Below, piece after piece: positions 11,466-20,734 of a stretch of 21,216 nt of DNA. The stretch lies in contig JAQIFP010000040.1 of assembly GCA_030141585.1 (NCBI GenBank), positions 1 through 21,216 on the forward strand, written 5' to 3'. The notes under the pieces are model-generated. The model did not search any database. It worked only from the letters and a program-made list of their open reading frames with translations, and was not told the origin of the DNA. Source of the stretch: Ophryocystis elektroscirrha (Eukaryota; Apicomplexa; Conoidasida; Neogregarinorida; Ophryocystidae). Numbering within the stretch: the stretch's first letter is position 1; every line of letters begins with the position of its first letter. The translations under genes and the position numbers were made by a program.

Positions 11466-12987
11466 TTAATCAGGCAGCTTTGATAGATCAAAATGGGTTT
11501 TTCTAGTATCATTAGAATCCAATTGAATTTTCATGTTAGCAGTGTCTGGTGAAAGGCGTATATTATGGGAAGGGAACGTAAGATGCAATATTATAGCTTC
11601 TTTATTTTTGTTGAAAACGTTTTTAGGTACTCTTATTGACGCTGTAGATCCCATAACTCGTAAATTAATAATTTGATCTCCTTCAAGAACATTTATTTTA
11701 GAGGGTTGTGGCATTGGCTTAGAAGGTACGTCTACATTATTTTCTAAGCATGTTATATGGTTTTCCAACTGCCGTATAAGTTCACTACTTTTTGCTTGTA
11801 AGTTGCATAAATTATGAATAAAATCCTGTCGTTTTTTATTAACTTCTATCTCATACACATTTTCATACTTTTTAGGTTCAGAAAAGGAATTTTGATTATT
11901 TAAAGTATTGGATTCCAAATTATCAAAATACCTTTCCATGCCTTTTACTAAAATATCTAGTACATTGTCGTTCCCAGATGAAATATAATGCAAAGGTATA
12001 GATTCGGATTGACTTGAAAGAATCATATACGGTTTACTGTTTATGGTAGTGTTTTGAAGTATATTGACTAAAGCAAATAATTTAGTTCTTTCATAATGTC
12101 CCGATATATTTTTTCTACCCATTAATTTATGTATCGTTATTTGCAAAGTTTCAATTTCGTTTTTTTTGTTAGACAAATTATCGTATAAATCATTAATTTG
12201 AACATTCTTTGCAGCTATAGATAATTCTAAATTAGAAACATCAACCCTAAGCTTTGCTATCAATCTTGCCTTTATTTTAATATCAGCTGTAAATTGTAAA
12301 ATGGATTCTTGTGTTGAAGATAAATCAGATATATTTTCTGACAATCGATTTATTGTAGAGCGAAGCTCTTTATTTTCAAACTTTAATGCTTGTAATTTTT
12401 CTAAATAATTTTCTGATTTTATACGTTGAAGAGATTCGTCTTGTGTTTTTTGAGAAGTAAAAATAGGTTTTTTTGACTCGATGGCATGTATGTCAAGATC
12501 ATATCTTAATTGGGAGGGAGTCACGGATAATCTTTTGCTTTTTTGTTTTTTCAATCTGCTAAATCTCCAGTTATTAGATGTCTTTTTAGGGATTGATTGT
12601 TTTTCTGCAGATTTCCTAGCATATTTTTTCTCCAATAATAATTTTCTAATTCTTTGTTGTTGTTTTTTGTATCGATCTTTGATAGTTTGATGCTGAAAGA
12701 CAAAAATAATTATAAAAAAGAGCTTACACTTGAATTTAATTTTGCGTAAACTTCATTTAAAATTTCAATCTCTTTGAGATAATCGGCTTCGGCTATGTTG
12801 TGCTGTCTTACTTTTTCTTCTAGAAACTCAATTTGTCTTTCTAGAACTTTAATATGGGAATCTATGCCATCTTTGGGTAGGTAGGTATCAACCTATAAAA
12901 GAAATATTATTTAGCAGATATAATACAAGTATTCCTACGTATTAACGTAAATTTATACTTTTCTTTTGATATCACAAACGTATAAGC

Positions 12988-13018
<31 letters not shown>

Positions 13019-13029
13019 ATATCACAGAA

Positions 13030-13065
<36 letters not shown>

Positions 13066-14151
13066 TTCTGTGATATTTATAATATTTATTTAGTGATGGT
13101 AGAGTTTAGTTTAACCTAATGTGTAATCAAATATAAATTGAAATATCGTGATAAGTATAAAAGAGTTGTTATTTAATCTACGTATCCGATTTCTTTATTC
13201 AACGCTACATTTATAAACTTAGTTTAGCAATTATGGTATTTTATTCTTATAAGAAACTTACGTATCTCAAACATCATGTATTTTATTCATATCAAATAAA
13301 TATTTTGCAATATATATATATAATGATTTTAATTATTACAATAATTTGTAGTAATTAATTAATTTGTAATTTCTGTTCAAATATCTAATTTATATGTAGC
13401 GAATATGTGGTGGTATGTATGCAGTTATTTTTGAATATTATTTTAATATTTACCTCTGATACATTTACAGATGTTTTCTCAAGTTGCTTATTGAGTTGAT
13501 TGACTAATTTTTGTAATGCATTTATTTTTCCATTGGACTGAGACACCTCATCTTGCTAAATGGTTAAATATATAACTTGAAATCAGCATACCAATGAATC
13601 AACTTCATTCGCTAGTCTCTTTCTTGTAGAATGAAGCTCTCTTACATTTTCTGTGATTCCCGACATCTAACATAATTATATAAATGGTTGGCCAACTAAC
13701 AGAATTATTTAAGGCCATTAAAGAAGGGAGAATTTTATCTTGAATTTGCAAATTAGTATCATTTATAAATTGCTGTACAGCTTTGACGTTTGCAGTTTCA
13801 TAATCGGGATTAACAATTTTTCCTTTTTCGAAACTTTTCGAATCTAGAAATTTATTTGATAATCAAAAAAAAAAAAAAAATAATCTTGATATGTAAACGT
13901 ATGGTAGTATTTGCACATAACTTAAATATATATAATTATTTTTTGTTATTATATTGTAGCTATGTACCTAGCTCTGAAAATGTCATGGCTGCTTGATTTT
14001 TTAAAGCATATATATCCGAAAAAGAAATTTGAGGATTATCTCTCTGGGGTATATGCTTTAAACATTTTTCAACTATTTGAGATATCACATTTATGTTAGT
14101 TGCAAGTTGAATAACATTTTGACTTAATGTATTAATATTTTGTTCTTTCAT
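11466..14151 (-). CDS. Coiled-coil protein of unknown function, 6 exons
   Basis: Exons in transcript order: 14151-13968, 13843-13701, 13666-13592, 13555-13454, 12892-12728, 12692-11466 (TAA), 631 residues, all junctions in phase. I do not recognise a named family. The N-terminal 110 residues are helical and uncharged (LSQNVIQLATNINVISQIVE). Heptad-rich segments follow (NGKINALQKLVNQLNKQLEK; HIKVLERQIEFLEEKVRQ), then a very basic stretch (DRYKKQQQRIRKLLLEKKY) and a second long coiled coil around residues 300-400. The last about 90 residues look globular and beta-rich (IINLRVMGSTASIRVPKNVF, ending HFDLSKLPD). A cytoskeletal or scaffold role would fit but is a guess. The start is the first ATG; the next Met is about 55 codons in. 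That ATG overlaps the predicted stop of the upstream RRM gene. Confidence 0.8.
13010..13085. repeat. 76-nt perfect palindrome with (TA)17 core in coiled-coil-gene intron
   Basis: The arms (13010-13030 and 13065-13085, 21 nt each) are exact reverse complements; their inner ends read atcacagaag and cttctgtgat. The core is a pure TA run (13031-13064), itself self-complementary. It sits in the 561-nt intron 12893-13453, with a further TA tract just to its left from about 12988. The rest of this intron shows no coding signal. Confidence 0.95.
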
Positions 14152-14670
14152 TTTTTTTCCTTTACATTGCGTGCAACATGCTCTTTCGAATTATTTTTTC
14201 TTTTTTTTTTTTTTTCTTCCTAATAACATAATTACATATAAAAGTTTAATTATTACTCTTTTTTTTTTAAGCATAGCCTTTAATTTAGATAGTTTTGCTT
14301 TACGTTTTTCTCCTTTTCCTCCTCCACCTGCTGTTTTTTCTATTCTTAATAGCCTTCCATCAAATTTTTGACCATATTTTAATAACCCCTTCTTGAAAAA
14401 AAAAAAATAACATGAAAAAAATCTTACAGCGTAAAAATCAGGGTCTGTAAATTCTACGAAGGCGCAGCCTTTGAATTCGTTAGTCTTTTTATCAGTAAGT
14501 AATCTGACAGTTGTTGACCCTTTAAAATAATGTAAAATATCTTCTTTAGAGACTTGATACGGCAGATTTCCAACAAACAGTTTATATACTGTAGGTTTGA
14601 TTGTAACGTCACTTCCTGTAGATTTGGGTTTCTTTTCTTCTTCGTTATTTTTTAAACAATCACTAGTCAT
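14148..14670 (-). CDS. Single-RRM RNA-binding protein, nucleolar type, 3 exons
   Basis: Exons in transcript order: 14670-14428, 14391-14257, 14219-14148 (TGA), 149 residues. One RRM fills residues about 27-105: RNP2 is KLFVGNL, RNP1 is KGCAFVEF, followed by GQKFDGRLLRIEKTAGGGGK and a Lys-rich tail. An RRM followed by a TAGGGGKGE-like linker and a basic tail is typical of small fungal and protist nucleolar RRM proteins of the Nsr1/Rnp24 kind, so a role in rRNA processing is likely but inferred. The first intron is 36 nt, a multiple of three, and has no stop, so retention would add 12 residues inside the RRM. The second is 37 nt; without splicing the frame runs into a Lys run and stops near 14191. 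The last exon is the least certain part. The predicted TGA overlaps the ATG of the next gene on the same strand. Confidence 0.82.
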
Positions 14671-14856
14671 CTTACAATAAATTTTTGACCAAATAATTAA
14701 TTAAAATTGACAGTATATAATAAAATTCTATTTACGTAATGTTGCCTGAAAATAATCTAAATTTTTTTTTCATTTTGGCCATTTAAGCGTTTATGTATTC
14801 TGCAGCAATTTTTTTTTGAGCGTACAACGCTGTGAATAACAGAAAATAGTTAGATT
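14671..14856. promoter_or_regulatory. Interval between cystine-knot gene stop and RRM gene start
   Basis: 186 bp of AT-rich DNA holding the 3' end of the small cysteine-rich gene and the promoter of the RRM gene, both on the minus strand. No specific element is recognised. Confidence 0.4.
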
Positions 14857-15120
14857 TTAGAAATAAGATCTACTAGCGTAATGCGTAACACATTTATAAC
14901 GAAAACATTTCATTGAACAGCAGTCTACTGGCTGAACACACGGTTCTTGCAGTTTTCTGCATTTATTAGATAAGTCGGGTGGAGCGTCGGCAGGCCCAGC
15001 AACAAAACTGGCATACGAAGGTAAATGAAAAGTTTCCTGATTTTCAGCCAATCTTCCAGGGTTTTGAGCCCAAAAAATTTTTAAATTTATAATCACATAA
15101 AGCACTTGTTTCAAAAGCAT
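14857..15120 (-). CDS. Small predicted secreted protein with inhibitor-cystine-knot cysteine pattern
   Basis: A single-exon ORF of 87 residues. The N-terminus is a plausible signal peptide (MLLKQVLYVIINLKIFWA). A Pro/Ala-rich linker follows, then a compact six-cysteine module at residues about 53-78. The spacing C-x6-C-x5-CC-x3-C-x4-C (core VDCCSMKCFRYKC) is the classic knottin framework, which would give three disulfides pairing 1-4, 2-5 and 3-6. Knottins are found in protease inhibitors, toxins, antimicrobial peptides and non-toxic signalling peptides; the cysteine spacing alone does not tell which, and I see no evidence of toxicity. I do not recognise a named family. It is one of two genes here with no intron seen in the coding part shown. 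Divergent neighbour: YKT6. The signal peptide is only moderately hydrophobic, so secretion is likely but not sure. Confidence 0.7.
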   Translation of the reverse strand: MLLKQVLYVIINLKIFWAQNPGRLAENQETFHLPSYASFVAGPADAPPDLSNKCRKLQEPCVQPVDCCSMKCFRYKCVTHYASRSYF

Positions 15121-15406
15121 CGTAGAAATGCTAAATAAGTATCATTTTTTTCTTTAACAATTATTTTTTTTCGAGTCATAAATTATCATAAAAAATTGTA
15201 GAAAAGTCACTTAAATTCGAATTTTTTTTAATTCTGAGTATATTTTAGTCTCATGTATACTGAAATTTCTCAAAATTAATGCTGATCAATAATTCAAATT
15301 AATACCATTCGAGGGAAACTAAGCTTATAGAATATAAAAAAACAAGCGGTTTGATTATATAAAATAATATGTGTTTGAGTTTTTGACTTTTGGAAGAAAT
15401 ATATGA
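15121..15406. promoter_or_regulatory. Divergent promoter interval, cystine-knot gene / YKT6
   Basis: 286 bp between the two divergent start codons; AT-rich with several A and T homopolymer runs. No coding signal or named element is seen. Confidence 0.5.
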
Positions 15407-16550
15407 ATGAAGCTAATAGCAATACATATCGCTAAAATTACATCAGACCGAGTAATTTTTTTGGGAAGGAAATGCAACGAGCAGGGGTAATAATTTTTTT
15501 GGTTTAATTATATTTACAGATTCAATATATTGGAAAGAAAGGCTATCCGTGAGATAAGTAATTTTTTAGCAAGAGAAATATTAGCAAAGGTAATATATCT
15601 TAATATAAGGAAAATTCTCAAGAAGCAAAATAATATTTACTGATATTTTATAGATTTTAGTTATATTAGTTATTTACAAATTACTTTGTCAAGGAGAGAG
15701 AATAATTTATTATATTTTACGGCCATATGGTGTATGGATCGGTCAGCATCCCATAAAATATATATATATATATATATATCTGTGTTATTAGTATATATAT
15801 ATATATATATATATATATCTGTGTTATTAGTAGTTCATTTTAAAAATTATACATCCAATTACTATATAAATAAAAATGCATAAATTAGCTTTTTACAAAT
15901 AGTGTCTTAAACTTTTATAAATGTAAAGCTTATATATAAGGTGCAATTTATTATTGTTACATAAATATTTGGTTTATATTAACTAAAATAATTTTTATTT
16001 TCCATACAATTACACAAAGAAATTGTGCTTACTAGAGAGACTCGCATTAATATATATTCATGAATTTAATATATATCTACAATTTATTCAAAGTGAAATA
16101 TTTGAGACTATGCTTGTTTCTATATATTTCGTGGCAGACGACACCTGGACAACGCAACATAATTCGACATGAAAATTATTTGTTTCTTTCAATAAGGTGG
16201 AATGATTCTTTAGCAGTATCTGTCCTTACTGATGAAGACTATCCTCAAAGACTTTCCTTCCAATTAATTACGCGAATTCATGAAGATTTTCGAGCAAAAA
16301 TACCCGAAAAAACTTGGAAACCCATCGATGTGGACAATAAAAGTATTTTTAAGGATGCACTAGACAAATGGATGAAGCGTTATAAAGTAGCTTATTTTTA
16401 TTTCAAACTGTTACGTACAGAATCCGCTTGAATTTGATGCCGTTACTAAAGCTCAGCAAAAAGCCGAAGACGTTAAAGTAAATATTTATTAATATTGGTT
16501 GCAATTACACATATATATATATATATAAATATGTATATACATATATATAC

Positions 16551-16595
<45 letters not shown>

Positions 16596-16904
16596 CATAT
16601 ATATATTCGGTTTTTATAGTGTAAAATAGTATTATTATACACTATCAATATTATATTAATATTACACTATTTAGTGCACTAAATATGTGAATTTAAAGCT
16701 ATCATGTATGATCAAATGTGTAGGGAATATTACAGCAAGACATCGAGCAGGTTTTGGGTACCCGAGATCAAGTTGAAGAACTTCTGCAAAAAAGTGAAGA
16801 TGTTTCAGGTAATTATCTTTGAAATAAGCTATTCTTTAGCACAATCGGAATTGATGTTTAAAGCGGCTAAAAAGTCTAAACGTGTTTGTTGTAAAATGCA
16901 ATAA
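15407..16904 (+). CDS. YKT6: YKT6, longin-type R-SNARE, 6 exons, complete
   Basis: Exons: 15407-15486, 15520-15589, 16138-16386, 16421-16477, 16724-16808, 16840-16904 (TAA), in phase, 201 residues (family about 198-200). YKT6 is a lipid-anchored R-SNARE that cycles between cytosol and membranes and acts in ER-Golgi, Golgi, endosome/vacuole and autophagosome fusion. The N-terminal longin domain covers residues 1 to about 135 (REISNFLAREILAK; TPGQRNIIRHENYLFLSIRW; SLAVSVLTDEDYPQRLSFQL). The SNARE motif follows (VLGTRDQVEELLQKSEDVS), with the zero-layer Arg in GTRDQ. It ends CCKMQ: a Cys for palmitoylation next to a CaaX box (CKMQ) for prenylation, as in CCAIM/CCIIM of other YKT6 proteins. The start was chosen as the second ATG (15407); the one at 15403 is in another frame and soon stops. 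Introns are 31-34 nt or 246-548 nt. Confidence 0.95.
15753..15832. repeat. Two tandem copies of a 39-nt unit: TA tract plus ctgtgttattag
   Basis: The block (ta)n-tctgtgttattagta occurs twice head to tail, with ctgtgttattag starting at 15780 and again at 15819. It lies in the 548-nt YKT6 intron 15590-16137. The rest of that intron is AT-rich and shows no coding signal. Confidence 0.9.
16511..16607. repeat. TA / TATAC microsatellite block in YKT6 intron 16478-16723
   Basis: Alternating TA runs and atac interruptions. Immediately after it, 16617-16680 holds short inverted pieces (tagtgtaa against ttacacta) and the palindrome tagtgcacta, so the intron is prone to fold. Confidence 0.8.
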
Positions 16905-17019
16905 ATTCTTTTTTTTTAATGTTTTGATATACTTCAAAATCTTCGTTTTTTTCAATAAAGTTTATTTTTCAGGTTCAATGCACTAACATATTAAAACAAA
17001 AAATTTATGCGTGTATAAT
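16905..17019. promoter_or_regulatory. Short interval between YKT6 stop and DPH6 start
   Basis: 115 bp between same-strand genes must hold the YKT6 3' end and the DPH6 promoter. An ATG at 17007 is out of frame and stops after three codons, so it is a potential one-step upstream ORF before the DPH6 ATG at 17020. Confidence 0.4.
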
Positions 17020-17781
17020 ATGGAGACTCTGGCTTTAATAAGTGGTGGAAAAGATAGTATCTTTGCTCTTCATATTTGTAAACAACTAGGCTTTAATGTA
17101 GTAGCCTTAGGCCACATTGAGCCTCATGACAGTTTCGGTAAATTCCTGTATAATAAAAATAATTATCAATAAATTACTGAATGCAAAAAAATAAATAAGA
17201 TATTATGTATTAATACAAATAGCAAGCGTAAAATTGTACATATATATATATATTTATATATGTATCAAATAGTATATATATATTTATATATATTCAATGA
17301 AAAAAAGAGAACATATTATCAATTAATTATTTATTAGATGAGCCTGATGCTTACTTATATCAAAGTGTTGGTTCTTGGGCTGTACCACTTATAGCGAAAT
17401 GTCTAAACTTGCCTTTATACAGCTACAAAAGGAGCTACAGTAACAAAGCATTAATTTTAAGCCCATACAGATGAAAGCAATACGGACTATGCATGCACTG
17501 AAGAACATGACTTGTATTCTCTGCTCAATATTGTAAAAGTATGCTTTTACACTATATAGCAATAAAATCTCAACAGAATTCCCATCCTTATATCAAGTTT
17601 GTATGCAGTGGCGCTATTGGATCTTCATTTCAAAAAAAAATCTTTGAAAAAATGTAATACCGTATTCCTAAGAATGTTTATATGTCACAGCAATATCATG
17701 AGTAACTTATAAGCGCAAAAGCAAACTATATTTATAGACTAATATCTAAATAATATTTTATTAAATAATTTAATTAGTAAA

Positions 17782-17827
<46 letters not shown>

Positions 17828-18855
17828 TGATTAAATTTGACATAATTAATGCAGAATTTTATTGCAGATGTAGTCATTTAGACTTAGTGATGGTCAGTTA
17901 CCTTTGGCAGCTTGATGAATATTTCTTATTGCAAGCTATGTCTCAAGTCAAAAATTTTGACCCTCTTGTTATAAAAACCGCTACCATGGGATTAGGAAGG
18001 AAAGAGCTAGGATGTCATTTATTTGATATAATACCAAAACTTCTCGAAATCGTTAGTTATAGATAGACAATTCTTACTCTTAATTATAAATATATTATGA
18101 CTTCAAATATAATACAATATAGCAGTGTAGTGAGTAGATCAAATAATACGTTCAAAAAAATTATTCACATAAATGCATATATATACATATATATATGTAT
18201 ATATTTGTTATGTAATATTATCAAATTTAAAGTAAACATAAATATAATGTATTCATATTAAGTTATGAATATATTAACATTTGTGAATACGACATAAAGG
18301 TTACTGACATTTTATGGCTAATATTGAAAAATAATATTATTTTAAAAATATCACTGAATTTTCAAAGTAGACTTAAGTTATTTGAATTTTAGCATTCTAA
18401 GTACGGAATTCATGTTTGTGGAGAGGGAGGTGAATACGAGACGTTAGTTTTGGATAGTCCATTATACAATGATGAAAAAATTAATTTAAAGTATACAATT
18501 AATTGTTACGTTGTCTGGTTAGTATTGAATGGGAAACCATAGTTCATCAAGAAGACAAATATGCGCCATCATTATATTTAATACCAAAAACAGAACCCAC
18601 ACTAATTTCAAAACATATAAGCTCAGTGAAAGAAATACCGTTTGTTAATGTGTATATAAATTGTACTCAATATTTCATAGACTTGCTAGGGACAAACTAC
18701 TTCGATAATTTGAACGGTAAATTTAAAGCTAATTTTTACGCTTTATATTTAATTATCTAATACTTAATATATATATATAAAGTATTTGCATATACATATA
18801 TATATGCAAAAACTACACTAAAAATTATGTAATTTATGGATAAAGTTATTTTTTG

Positions 18856-18901
<46 letters not shown>

Positions 18902-20248
18902 CTTATGATAAATGTACTCAAAGTTTACACTTTAACATACACATTATATCTATTGTTAATAAATGGCAATATGCTGATTAATTACAAATTATTGTGAAAT
19001 TTATAAGTTCATTTTATTTTATATCCTATAAATATTTTATACTTATTACCTGCACATATATAAATATAATTATTTTATATAATTATTTCAATTAGCTAAA
19101 CTTATGGCAATATCTTACTTATCTTTCAGAACTCAATGAGTGCAGTTATACACTTTTCCCTGATATCCATAGTGATGCCACGGCGGCGATTTTAGAAGAA
19201 CCAAACTCTGATTTAAATTACAGTTAGAATTATAAGTATGAATACATTTGTGTAGCATTAATTGACGTAATCAATAATGGAATCATTATGTCCCGAATTG
19301 TAATCGGTTCTATTTCTCAAACAGAATCTGATGCATTTACAACTTATATTAATACCAAGAATAACGTTTCCTTAAACTATGCATTAACCTGTTTCCATTT
19401 ATCTTTCTATACATCTCATTCTATTGAAACCCCAAACTATAACTCAAATGTTTATTTATGTAACTTTGACTGTGAGCCAATAAACCAAGCTGAAGTGTCT
19501 GTCCGCTTCCCTTACTATAAGAGTCATATATTATTTACAAGAACGTAAAAATATCTTTAGAATATTTATAGCAAAAGCCATATATATAAACATATCTGAA
19601 ATACACATTTTATATTTTCATAATATAAATTAGCTATCAATGATATAAGTAACAATTTCTGCATTTTTTACGAGTTAGGTGATAGACTCGAAACAAAAAT
19701 ACAAATTTTTGTTAATTAAATTGAATTATTTTATAATATTATATTTTGAATATAGTTTTTAATTTAAATAACTTATTACTTGACGTGAAAATCACTGTAT
19801 TTTTTTCAGAAATGAAAAGCCGTGTGGTATAATCACAAATTGGTTTTTTGGAAAAATTCCTCATGATAATACAACATATTCTTCACCGAATATATCTGAG
19901 TTGATATTTTTCCAACTTCTTCTTGCAATACGTAGCCTGCGTAACTTTATATGGACAGAGTTTTCTCCAGACTTCAAAAATCATTTAAGAACAGTTGATA
20001 TCCTTGTTAGTTCTTTGGGTTTTGACGTATTCAGACAAAATATCGATGTCATCAAAGAAACATGCAGAAAAATTTTTTCTGTTAATTGTAGTAAAGAACA
20101 ATGCGGTGAAAGAACGCGTTGTAAACTTACGTGTAATTTCCAAGACAGTGAAGATTTATCAAAAGTTTTATTCCGTGTTCATAAAACAAATCTTACAAAT
20201 AATCATCATTTTGCTATACGCGCATCACTTGGATTTTCAAGTGAATAA
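17020..20248 (+). CDS. DPH6: Diphthine-ammonia ligase DPH6 with C-terminal extension, about 10 exons
   Basis: DPH6 does the last step of diphthamide synthesis on elongation factor 2, amidating diphthine with ATP and ammonium. Exons: 17020-17137, 17338-17439, 17462-17538, 17577-17653, 17868-18051, 18393-18490, 18523-18716, 19130-19222, 19256-19544, 19810-20248 (TAA), 556 residues if the 22-nt gap 17440-17461 is an intron. The PP-loop ATPase motif SGGKDS is at residues 8-13; family blocks AYLYQSVG, HDLYSLLNIVK, FVCSGAI, TATMGLGRKELG and CGEGGEYETLVLDSPLY follow in order. The enzyme core ends near residue 230. The remaining about 320 residues lie where yeast and plant DPH6 carry two RidA/YjgF-like domains, but the similarity I can see is weak. 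Two junctions use GTTAG donors. The reading frame breaks at 17440 unless spliced there. Confidence 0.88.
17440..17461 (+). other. Candidate 22-nt intron (or frameshift) in DPH6
   Basis: Upstream frame (PLYSYKRSY) and downstream frame (DYACTEEHDLYSLLNIVK) both belong to DPH6 but differ by one base. A GT (17440) to AAG (17461) segment of 22 nt restores the frame and leaves a spacing close to the family's. It is well below the 31-40 nt of all other short introns here, so an assembly indel or true frameshift is the alternative. Confidence 0.55.
17779..17825. repeat. TA dinucleotide tract in DPH6 intron 17654-17867
   Basis: A nearly pure TA run of about 45 nt inside the 214-nt intron. Confidence 0.9.
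18179..18204. repeat. 26-nt perfect palindrome in DPH6 intron 18052-18392
   Basis: The half atatatacatata is followed directly by its reverse complement tatatgtatatat. It sits in the 341-nt intron, which shows nothing else of note. Confidence 0.85.
18785..18898. repeat. Palindrome (18785-18810) and TA tract (18857-18898) in DPH6 intron 18717-19129
   Basis: Arms tttgcatata and tatatgcaaa flank a catata core at 18785-18810. A TA-rich tract follows at about 18857-18898. The remaining intron sequence to 19129 is AT-rich without a coding signal. Confidence 0.85.
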
Positions 20249-20295
20249 TTTCTTTTTTCTTGCAGTATTAAAAGTCATATGCTATGATTTAAAAC

Positions 20296-20572
20296 TTATG
20301 AATATATTTCTGATAGTATAAGGCCGGCATATCTTCCTAAAGATAATATTGTGATGGATGGATTCATTCTAGTTGCTTTATTCAATACAGAAGCATCAAC
20401 TATATGCAGGTTTTCAAAACCGTACACTTTAAAGTTTTTATCAACTACAACTCCCATAGATGCAGATCTAATGAAAAATTACAGCAAAATCAAACAATCT
20501 ACCCTGTCCAATGCCAAATAGATGTCATCCATGTTTTAGCGTATCTTTTAAGACCCTCATAATCTTCAGCTT
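20296..20572 (-). CDS. GMC-family FAD oxidoreductase, C-terminal exons only (partial)
   Basis: Two exons are seen in transcript order: 20572-20503 and 20467-20296 (TAA), joined in phase across a 35-nt intron. Together they encode the end of the GMC oxidoreductase C-terminal domain: the active-site block SIWHWTGSASMG, then GFENLHIVDASVL and GRYAGLILSEIYS. The His of WHWTG corresponds to a catalytic His of choline dehydrogenase / glucose oxidase type enzymes, and the later Asn (RMNPSIT) is also in a conserved place. These enzymes use FAD to oxidise alcohols; the substrate cannot be told from this piece. The catalytic N-terminal FAD domain must lie beyond the right edge, because the upstream intron starting at 20573 runs into repeat-rich DNA. 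The stop lies 47 bp from the convergent DPH6 stop. Confidence 0.9.
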
Positions 20573-20734
20573 CTGTAAGTGTATAGTTAATACGGATATA
20601 TAAATAATTTAATACCCACTTTTTTATGTCTATACTTATAATAATAACGAAATTTCTATGCATTTTCTTGTCCATGATTAAAATAACTATAAAATTGAGC
20701 CTACTATTTGTAATATTTATAGTATATACAGCGA

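Noticed and set aside
12481..12690. Plus-strand Leu/Phe/Cys-rich ORF
   Set aside because: Antisense shadow of the Lys/Gln-rich coiled-coil exon.
14164..14190. In-frame extension upstream of the coiled-coil ATG suggesting an RRM/coiled-coil fusion
   Set aside because: The frame is open only for a few codons before a TAA, and no suitable acceptor joins it to the RRM exon.
15686..15883. Plus-strand ORF starting MSRRENN
   Set aside because: Sits inside a YKT6 intron and is mostly TA-tract translation; the YKT6 exons join correctly without it.
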